Source of the DNA: Kiritimatiellia bacterium | GTDB lineage: Bacteria > Verrucomicrobiota > Kiritimatiellia > RFP12 > UBA1067 | Length of the DNA stretch: 7,857 bases | Reading direction: 5' to 3' | NCBI GenBank assembly: GCA_024405255.1 | Contig: JAKSOY010000210.1 | Coordinates: 1 to 7,857 of the forward strand | In this document: piece by piece, positions 1 through 6,373 of the stretch | Layout of the letters: every line of letters begins with the position of its first letter | Numbering within the stretch: the stretch's first letter is position 1 | Notes under the pieces: generated by a model | What the model was told of the DNA's origin: nothing | What the model saw: the letters and a program-made list of their open reading frames with translations, nothing else | Databases searched by the model: none | Made by a program: the position numbers and the translations under genes

Positions 1-1181
1 TCAAGGACGGCTTTGACTTCATCAAAGTGGATTGGTGCGGAGGCCGGAAGTTGAACCTGTCCCGCCGTGAACAGTACACGCGCATCGCCGAGGCTATGCG
101 CGGAACGGGACGGACCGATCTCCACCTCAACATCTGCTGCTGGACCTATCCTGGCACGTGGGTTGACGGCGTTGCCGGTTCGTGGCGCGTCAAGGGCGAC
201 ATTCGCGCCAACTGGCGTTCGCTCCGCGCGGCGGTACTCGACAACCTCTATCGTTCCGGCTACTGTAGCTTCGGGCATTACAACGACATGGACATGATGC
301 AGGTCGGACGGCTCGTCGGACAGACGAAGCAGGCTCGGTTCCGCGAATTCCGCTCCGATACAGGACTCACCTCGGCCGAGGAGACGACCCACTTCGCGCT
401 TTGGTGCATGTTCTCCTCGCCGTTGATGATCGGCTGCGATCTGCGCGAAATGCCTGCGTCGACGCTGAAACTGCTCACGAACCGCTTCCTGCTCGGCACG
501 AGCCAGAACGATCTGGGCCTCGCCGCGTATGTTGCCCGCCGGGAGGGGGATGTCTATCTGCTCGTCAAAGATGCCGATGCGCGTTTCGGTCGGGCGCGGC
601 GGATTGCCGTGTTCAATGCGGGCGACGCCGAGCGTACCGTTTCCGTCCAATTCGCGGACGTCGATCTTGGGGGCTCGGTAGCCGCATTCGACCTTCTTGA
701 ATGCGTCGACATCGGTGCGTTTGAAAAGAATCTCTCTGTACGCGTTCCGGCCCATGGCACGCGCGTGTTGCGTCTGGATGCGGAACGCCGGCTCGAGCGT
801 ACCGTCTATGAGGCCGAGGCGGCGCGGCTGTCGCGCTATGGCCAGCAAGGCCATGTCGGAACCTATGGCCACAAAGGTGCGTCCGGCGATGTGCGTGTTG
901 GCTATATCGGCAATAGCGAGGCGAACGACCTCGTGTGGAAGGACGTCAAGGTCGATCGTGGCGGCCGACGGACGCTGGAGTTCCGTTTCGCCTCGTGCGA
1001 AGATCGGTTCTTCTTCGTCCAGATCGACGGGGGCGAGCGCCATCGGGTGGAAGCGAAGTACACCCATGGTGGATTTGGCACATCGTCGCTGACGCTCGAC
1101 CTTGCGCCCGGCGTCCACACGGTTCGCGTTTCCAATCCGAAGGCCTGGGCACCGGACCTCGACGCGATGTTCCTGCGCTGA
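1..1181 (+). CDS. GH27 alpha-galactosidase-like glycosidase with C-terminal carbohydrate-binding module, 5'-truncated
   Basis: The gene enters from the left edge; the first full codon is at 3 and 392 residues are visible before the TGA. The GTG at 27 is an internal valine, not a start. Residues below are numbered with that valine as 1. The GH27 catalytic half is clear. IKVDWCGG holds the nucleophile Asp2. R54-x3-D58 matches the substrate-binding Arg and acid/base Asp (R227 and D231 of human GLA). YNDMDM at 85-90 matches WNDPDM of the family. THFALW...SSPLMIGCDLR at 121-140 is the conserved last barrel strand and helix. Residues 163-253 look like the usual C-terminal beta-sandwich. Residues 259-384, starting YEAE, look like a CBM6/CBM35-type domain. 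The enzyme should hydrolyse terminal alpha-galactosides or a related sugar; the specificity loop reads CCW instead of the CEW of GLA, so the substrate is uncertain. The barrel's N-terminal part and any signal peptide lie outside the window. Family match is by motif recognition from memory; the CBM call is weaker. Confidence 0.9.
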   Translation, partial: KDGFDFIKVDWCGGRKLNLSRREQYTRIAEAMRGTGRTDLHLNICCWTYPGTWVDGVAGSWRVKGDIRANWRSLRAAVLDNLYRSGYCSFGHYNDMDMMQVGRLVGQTKQARFREFRSDTGLTSAEETTHFALWCMFSSPLMIGCDLREMPASTLKLLTNRFLLGTSQNDLGLAAYVARREGDVYLLVKDADARFGRARRIAVFNAGDAERTVSVQFADVDLGGSVAAFDLLECVDIGAFEKNLSVRVPAHGTRVLRLDAERRLERTVYEAEAARLSRYGQQGHVGTYGHKGASGDVRVGYIGNSEANDLVWKDVKVDRGGRRTLEFRFASCEDRFFFVQIDGGERHRVEAKYTHGGFGTSSLTLDLAPGVHTVRVSNPKAWAPDLDAMFLR

Positions 1182-1196
1182 GGTTCCGTTTCTGAA

Positions 1197-1225
1197 TTGA
1201 CTTGGAGCAAAAAAACAGTTATATT
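1197..1225 (+). promoter_or_regulatory. sigma70-type promoter of the giant LamG-repeat gene
   Basis: TTGACT at 1197-1202 matches five of six consensus -35 bases. TATATT at 1220-1225 matches five of six consensus -10 bases. The spacer is exactly 17 bases and lies in an AT-rich island between two GC-rich genes. Transcription would start near 1231-1233, giving a leader of about 50 bases. A weak 5-bp hairpin (GTTAC 1233-1237 with GTAAC 1248-1252) would sit at the very 5' end of the mRNA. An alternative -10, TATTAT at 1222-1227, would have a 19-base spacer and is less likely. The -35 begins 15 bases after the stop of the glycosidase gene, with no terminator between them, so readthrough from upstream is also possible. 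Confidence 0.75.
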
Positions 1226-1269
1226 ATCCGCTGTTACATCTAATGGGGTAACGAGAGTACTACCGAAAA

Positions 1270-1286
1270 AGGAGATGTCGATCATG
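1270..1286 (+). promoter_or_regulatory. ribosome binding site fixing the start at ATG 1284
   Basis: AGGAG at 1270-1274 follows a run of A and lies 9 bases before ATG 1284, an ideal spacing. The in-frame ATG at 1275 directly abuts the AGGAG and cannot use it. The farther upstream in-frame TTG at 1197 is part of the -35 box and would not be transcribed from this promoter. Starting at 1284 also yields a textbook signal peptide. Confidence 0.8.
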
Positions 1287-4200
1287 GTTACATTTCGCAA
1301 ATCCAGTTGCCTGCTGGCGGGATTGGCCCTTTTCGCCGGAGTCGCTTCGGCGGGGGTCACTGCGTTGAAGGACGCGGACAACTACCGAGTCAAGGTGGAT
1401 GCGGACTCGTTCTACGGGGCGCGCAATGTCTATTTGGTTTGGGACACGGCGGACAAGGGCGGCGTGCTGGGCGACTGGACGGGCAAGCGGCTGTTGAGCA
1501 ACGCGCTCACGTCGGCGGGCGCCGAACTCACCCTGCCGGTGACCGAGGTCCCCGACGGCAGTGTCGTCCGCGCCATCGTGACGGAGTCGTTCACGTCCCT
1601 TGACGGGTCGGTGCTGATCAACAACAACCAGTACATCAACACCGGTTTCCCCGAAAACCAATGCGGCGGCGCCGACTTCAAGTTCAACATCACCGGCAAG
1701 AGCACCAATTGGGCCTCGGTGTTCAGCGGCACGCTCGACAAGTTCACGATCGGCCTCAACAACAGCAATCTCAACAAGTTCTATCTTCGCTACAACGGCG
1801 CGGACAACGGTCCGGCTCCGACCATCGACAACGCCACCTTCGGCACCATGGTGATCCGCGACAAGAAGTGGTACGTCAACGGCACTGTGCAGACGTGGAA
1901 CAGCGGCAAGAGCAGCGAATACAATTCGGCGATTGTCTACTCGGGCGGGTCGAATCCCATTACCATCGCCTCCGATGCGGGACACAGTCGCTTCGTTTCC
2001 GGTAACTGGTGGTATGTGCATGTGTACAACCAGTACAACGCCTTCGAACGGAACATGTGGCCGGTGAAGAAGGGTGGTGTGGTCGGTTTCTGGGACTGGA
2101 CCTACGGCAAGTTCTATACCACTCCCGCCGGTACCGGCATTTCGACGACGGCTGCAGAGTCCGGGAACCAAGAACTGGTGATGGCCGTCTCGTCGGTTGT
2201 GGCCCCCACCACCGCGGTCAAGACCGCGACCTGGATCGGTGGCGGCGAGACCACTTCAATGTCCAATCCCGCGAACTGGGAGTGCCGCGACCATGACGGC
2301 AATGTCGTTGACAACGCACTTCCGACGGCCGACACCGATGTCACGATGAACGGCAACCTCGCTTTTTCGCTGGGGGCGGACGACACGTTCACCGTGAAGT
2401 CGTTGACGATGAACTGCACGCTTTCCGGCGATTCCGAATGGCGCGGACGACTGGTCACGGCGGTCGGTGAGCAGCTTGAGTACATCAGCGTTGCCCGTGG
2501 CGTATTCGTCAACACCGGCGTCAAACCCACCCCGCAGACGCACATCGCCTTCGACGCCAAGCCGGTCGATGCCAGCAATGGCGTCTCCTGCTACTACTTC
2601 GGCTGCTGGGACTCCAACTGGAACAGATCCGCCTTCGCGTTCTGCAACGACGGCAACGGCACCTATACCGGTTGGGGCAACAATGCCAACGGCGGCAACA
2701 CCGCCAAGATGAATGCCACACGGCATCTGGTGGAAATCGACAAGGGCGTGTTCAAGGTCGACGGCGTGGTCCGCCAGACATTCACGAACACCGCCGGCTT
2801 CCCCATCAACAACACGATCTATCTCTTCGCCCAAAACCGCAACGGTACGGCCTATCACGGCGACAATCAGTCGACGCTCCATTTCTACGGCTGCAAGATC
2901 TGGGAGAACAACGTGCTCATCCGCGACTACGTGCCGATGAGGCGCTTCTCGGACGGCAAGATCGGCCTCTATGAGCGGGTGTCGCGCACTTTCGCCGATT
3001 TCCGGAACGGATCCCGCGGCAGCTATGGCGCCCACGAGTTCCTGGGGGCGACCGGCACGGTCGTCTACGACGTTCCCCATCCCTTCCTCCCCGCCGGCGC
3101 CACCATCGACACGGCCGGCCACACGCTTACCTGGGCGCCGTCGGGTACCACTCCCTTTGCCACCACGGTCACCAGCTCGGTGGCGAACGGCAAGCTGGCG
3201 CTCGACATCGCCGAGAACCAGAGCTTCAACAACAGCCAGGTGGCGTTGACGGGATCGTTGAGAGTGGAGAAGCTCGGCGCGGGCACGTTCACCGCCACGA
3301 AGACGGGCACCAGCTATACCGGCGGCACCGACATCCTGGCAGGCAAAGTCGTCACGGGCGGCAACCCGGGCAACCTGCCGTTCGGCGGCAAAACGGGCAG
3401 CCAGAACGCATTGGTGTACATACGCAGCGACGCCGTGCTCGACCTCAATGGCCAGACTGCCTGGGGGTGGCACAAGATTCTCCTCGACGGTGGCGTGTTG
3501 ACGGGATATTCGATCCAACCGAACTTCGGACTCGAGCTGCTGAGCGATTCGACCATTGCCGGCACCGGCGATTTCGGCCAGGCGGGTGGGGACAATTCCC
3601 GCGGCATCAATCCCGTGCTCAACGGCCACACGCTCTGCGGCGAGATGGCGAACGGCGCGACGACGCTGTTCCTCCTTGGTGCGACGGGTCCGGGCCGGAT
3701 CGAGATGAAGTCCGGCATTCTGCGTCCGCACAATGCGCTTTCCGCCCCCGCTGTCGATTTCGACATCAAGGGCGCCTCGTTCCCGCTCGACTACGACATC
3801 ACCGTGGGGAACTACACATCCTCCTATGGTCTCGGCTACAACGCGGGCGCCGAGCAGGTCGTCGTGACCGGCACCTTCGTGCCTTTGAGCGACTACTGCA
3901 GCGGCGTGGTAATGGCGGATGGTTCGACGCTCGACATGCGCACCCGCGAGTCCGCGTGGAGCAGCGCCACCCAGGGCACGGGCGCGGACAACGGCGCGCT
4001 GGCCTTTGCGGACGACGCCACGATCACCATCGACCTGCGCGGTCGTACCCTCGCGCTCGGCGACCAGATTGTCGCCTGGACCGCAGCCCCCGCCAACCTC
4101 GCCACGCTCACGTTCCAGTGGGACGCTGAAACGGCCGCTGGCAACGTCCCGGTGATGACCAGCGAGCGCGGCATCTTCTACGGTGCCGATCCCGATTCCA

Positions 4201-6275
4201 CTGAAGTCGAAACCGCGCGCTGGACCGGAGCAGGGAATGACGGCAATGTCGGCAATGCCGCCAACTGGGAGTGCCGGAACGCGGCGGGCCTCGTGGTCGC
4301 GGACGCGTTGCCGGGTTCGAAGACGGCGGTCACCATCGCCGGCGACGTGAACTTCAATTTCGCCAGCGGAGCCGAACTCCACGGCCGTTCGCTCAAAGTC
4401 AATTGTCGTCTCACGGCGGACGCCGACTGGCGGGGCACATTCACCCGCACCGCGCGTCCGGCCGATTTCATCTTCCTTGCCCAGGGCGCTTTCTTCAATA
4501 CCATGTTCTGCCCCAACCAGAACACGCGGGTCGTGCTCGACGTCACCGTCGGCAACGCTCAGGAATACTGGTGCGGCACCTGGAACTGGGCGTACAACAA
4601 TGGCGCCTTCGCCCTTTGCAACGACACCACCGCCATCTATACCGGCTATGGCAACCAGGGAGGAGGCACGGGGTCGAGCGCGGCGTCGGTGGGCACCCGC
4701 CACACGGTCGAAAATGACAAGGGCACCATCAAGCTGGACGGGACGGTCCTGAAAACCTGGCCCGCCAACACGTTCCAGTGCCTTTACCCGCTGATCATCG
4801 GCGGACAAAACCGCATCGGCATGCCCTGCGCCCGTGGACCGAATGGCATGCGCATCCACAGCGTGAAAGTCTACGACAACGGGGAGTTGGTGCGGGACTA
4901 CATCCCGCTGCGGTTCGAAGACGGCACGGGTGCGCTCTGGGACCTGGTCTCGGCGACATGCCTGATGCCGACCATCGGGACGCCGGATTTCAACAACCAG
5001 CAAGTCAACTCCAGCTCCGAGTCCTGGGTCCCCAAAAGCGGATATGTCGAAGCGGGCGCCGTCGTGGGCACGACGGAATACGTGGTCGAGGGCGGACTGA
5101 TCTTCGCCGATGGTTCCACGATCGACCTGGATGGGCATTCCCTCACGCTGCCTGGCGGCGTTCCGCCGAGCGGCGAGGTGGCGATTACCGACACTTCTGC
5201 CGGCGAACCGGGCACGCTCACCATCGACGTTCCTGCCAATTACATCTTCTGGAACTCGCGTCTCGCGATCTCCGGGAACTTGAAGTTCGTCAAGGAAGGT
5301 GTCGGTATCTTCAGTTCGGTGCTGCCGCTTACCTACACCGGTGGCACGCTGGTCAAGTCCGGCATCTATCGCTATGCCGGCGGTGCCTCGGCAGCCTCCT
5401 CGGAATCCTACTGGAAGAGCGGCGTGACCCCGGCGGGCAACGCGAACGGCACGGTGACGGTGGCGGATGGCGCAACGGTGGACATCCAGGCGCATCGCGG
5501 ACTCGGCTATTCGTACGTGGTCGAGGGCACGGGCGTCGACGACAAGGGCGTGTTGGTGTCCTCGCGCGACTATTGGGCGGGGCATCAGCTGGACATCCTC
5601 GGTAACGTGACGCTTGCGGGGGATGCCAAGTTCGGCACCGCAGTGACCTTCCACAAGCGCACAATCGCACTCAATGGACATACGCTCACCATCGTGAAGG
5701 GCGAATCGTTCGCGGCCGACACGGAGATCGTCGACGAGGGCAAGTTGGTGATCGACATCGGCGGCAACGTCAAGTTTGAGCCTTACGACCTTGAGAAGTC
5801 CAATCAATATGTCGGCTTCCTCCGTGCCGAAAACGCCGAACTCGAGGTCAAGGCAGGTTCCAAGCTCTCGCTGAAGGGCAGCGTCTACGTGAAGGACTTC
5901 ACCATGGCGGGAAGCGAATGGCACGACACGGCGGATGCTCGCCGCAAGGAGTATCGCGTGTATGTGTCGGGACGCTACTCGCCGCTGAGCGCCACCCAGC
6001 CACCGGTGATGTTCACCGGCACGGCGGGCGTGCTGGATCTTTCCACCAAGGAGGACGTGTGGCCGGCGGGCACGATCGTGCCGCCGCCGGAAGGCACGAT
6101 GGTGAGCGTTGGGGTCGCCTTTGGTGGACACTCGATCTCCAACGGCCAGAAAGTGGCCTCCTGGACTACGAAGCCGGCGAGGATGTCCTTCCGCCCGATC
6201 GGTCTCTCCGGATCGTTGACGGCAAAGGATGACGGACTCTATTACTACACAGGCGTGATGATCATCATCCGCTGA
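1284..6275 (+). CDS. giant secreted protein with LamG-like domains and autotransporter-type beta repeats
   Basis: The protein has 1663 residues. Residues 1-23 are a Sec signal peptide (FRKSS charged end, hydrophobic LLAGLALFAG, cut after ASA); there is no lipobox. Residues 24-105 form an N-terminal domain with a YLVWDTADKGG motif. LamG-like (concanavalin fold) domains lie at about 106-286, 398-588 and 1062-1236. The second and third share FCND/LCND-x5-YTG near 453 and 1111, a GTRH-like VExDKG stretch, and a closing VRDYIPLR-type strand. Two 75-residue Trp/Cys modules lie at 314-388 and 977-1051. Long beta-rich stretches follow at about 591-976 and 1250-1663, each with a passenger-associated repeat (TYTGGT type) near 659-689 and 1333-1364. 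I see no C-terminal autotransporter barrel, PEP-CTERM, LPXTG or type IX signal; the chain ends GVMIIIR. LamG and these beta repeats are known from adhesins and glycan-binding surface proteins, so binding of a polymer or surface is the likely role. No catalytic motif was recognised. It has its own promoter and lies 102 bases after the GH27 gene. The exact ligand and anchoring are unknown. Confidence 0.85.
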   Translation: MVTFRKSSCLLAGLALFAGVASAGVTALKDADNYRVKVDADSFYGARNVYLVWDTADKGGVLGDWTGKRLLSNALTSAGAELTLPVTEVPDGSVVRAIVTESFTSLDGSVLINNNQYINTGFPENQCGGADFKFNITGKSTNWASVFSGTLDKFTIGLNNSNLNKFYLRYNGADNGPAPTIDNATFGTMVIRDKKWYVNGTVQTWNSGKSSEYNSAIVYSGGSNPITIASDAGHSRFVSGNWWYVHVYNQYNAFERNMWPVKKGGVVGFWDWTYGKFYTTPAGTGISTTAAESGNQELVMAVSSVVAPTTAVKTATWIGGGETTSMSNPANWECRDHDGNVVDNALPTADTDVTMNGNLAFSLGADDTFTVKSLTMNCTLSGDSEWRGRLVTAVGEQLEYISVARGVFVNTGVKPTPQTHIAFDAKPVDASNGVSCYYFGCWDSNWNRSAFAFCNDGNGTYTGWGNNANGGNTAKMNATRHLVEIDKGVFKVDGVVRQTFTNTAGFPINNTIYLFAQNRNGTAYHGDNQSTLHFYGCKIWENNVLIRDYVPMRRFSDGKIGLYERVSRTFADFRNGSRGSYGAHEFLGATGTVVYDVPHPFLPAGATIDTAGHTLTWAPSGTTPFATTVTSSVANGKLALDIAENQSFNNSQVALTGSLRVEKLGAGTFTATKTGTSYTGGTDILAGKVVTGGNPGNLPFGGKTGSQNALVYIRSDAVLDLNGQTAWGWHKILLDGGVLTGYSIQPNFGLELLSDSTIAGTGDFGQAGGDNSRGINPVLNGHTLCGEMANGATTLFLLGATGPGRIEMKSGILRPHNALSAPAVDFDIKGASFPLDYDITVGNYTSSYGLGYNAGAEQVVVTGTFVPLSDYCSGVVMADGSTLDMRTRESAWSSATQGTGADNGALAFADDATITIDLRGRTLALGDQIVAWTAAPANLATLTFQWDAETAAGNVPVMTSERGIFYGADPDSTEVETARWTGAGNDGNVGNAANWECRNAAGLVVADALPGSKTAVTIAGDVNFNFASGAELHGRSLKVNCRLTADADWRGTFTRTARPADFIFLAQGAFFNTMFCPNQNTRVVLDVTVGNAQEYWCGTWNWAYNNGAFALCNDTTAIYTGYGNQGGGTGSSAASVGTRHTVENDKGTIKLDGTVLKTWPANTFQCLYPLIIGGQNRIGMPCARGPNGMRIHSVKVYDNGELVRDYIPLRFEDGTGALWDLVSATCLMPTIGTPDFNNQQVNSSSESWVPKSGYVEAGAVVGTTEYVVEGGLIFADGSTIDLDGHSLTLPGGVPPSGEVAITDTSAGEPGTLTIDVPANYIFWNSRLAISGNLKFVKEGVGIFSSVLPLTYTGGTLVKSGIYRYAGGASAASSESYWKSGVTPAGNANGTVTVADGATVDIQAHRGLGYSYVVEGTGVDDKGVLVSSRDYWAGHQLDILGNVTLAGDAKFGTAVTFHKRTIALNGHTLTIVKGESFAADTEIVDEGKLVIDIGGNVKFEPYDLEKSNQYVGFLRAENAELEVKAGSKLSLKGSVYVKDFTMAGSEWHDTADARRKEYRVYVSGRYSPLSATQPPVMFTGTAGVLDLSTKEDVWPAGTIVPPPEGTMVSVGVAFGGHSISNGQKVASWTTKPARMSFRPIGLSGSLTAKDDGLYYYTGVMIIIR
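2223..4211 (+). repeat. first copy of the internal block (Trp/Cys module, LamG-like, beta-helix)
   Basis: This 1989-base block encodes residues 314-976 of the giant protein. In order it holds a 75-residue module opening TATWIGGG with ANWECR, a LamG-like domain, a beta-rich stretch with one TGGT passenger-type repeat, and a closing segment with GDQIVAWT, a Pro, and later GIFYGA. The same order recurs directly downstream. Similarity is at protein level; the DNA is too diverged to be a recent duplication. Confidence 0.75.
4212..6272 (+). repeat. second copy of the internal block, running to the stop codon
   Basis: This 2061-base block encodes residues 977-1663. It repeats the order of the first block: a module opening TARWTGAG with ANWECR, a LamG-like domain, a beta-rich stretch with TYTGGT, and a closing GQKVASWT segment followed by GLYYYTG. 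By hand alignment the 75-residue opening modules of the two blocks are gap-free and share 32 identical positions, including two Cys. The protein ends five residues after the block's closing motif, so no separate C-terminal domain follows. Confidence 0.75.
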
Positions 6276-6286
6276 TGGAGATTGTA

Positions 6287-6353
6287 GGCGGTGCCGATGG
6301 CAATGAACTTGACATCGGTACCGCCGCGGGCAATTGATTCTGCCCGCGGCGGT
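6287..6353 (+). terminator. paired, mutually exclusive hairpins between convergent genes, probable terminator region
   Basis: Hairpin A pairs 6287-6299 with 6313-6325: 13 bp with one G-T pair and a 13-base loop. Hairpin B pairs 6320-6332 with 6341-6353: 13 perfect, mostly G-C pairs with an 8-base loop. They share ACCGCC at 6320-6325, so both cannot form fully at once. The single G-T position in hairpin A pairs as G-U only in rightward RNA, which fits the 3' untranslated region of the giant gene. Neither strand has a clear T-run after the stems, so these are not classical intrinsic terminators. Blocking convergent transcription or protecting the mRNA 3' end are likely roles. Confidence 0.55.
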
Positions 6354-6373
6354 TCGATGAAGGCTCGGCGCGT

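Noticed and set aside
2256..6131. Uninterrupted minus-strand reading frame of 1291 codons opposite the giant gene
   Set aside because: It lies codon-on-codon antisense to the real gene, so it would only be stopped by sense TTA, CTA or TCA codons, which this GC-rich gene avoids. Its translation is full of Arg, His, Ala and Gly with no domain, signal peptide or ribosome site.
6256..6265. GATGATCATC palindrome at the end of the giant gene
   Set aside because: It is explained by the Met-Ile-Ile codons near the C-terminus; a 10-bp palindrome of such codons carries no added signal.
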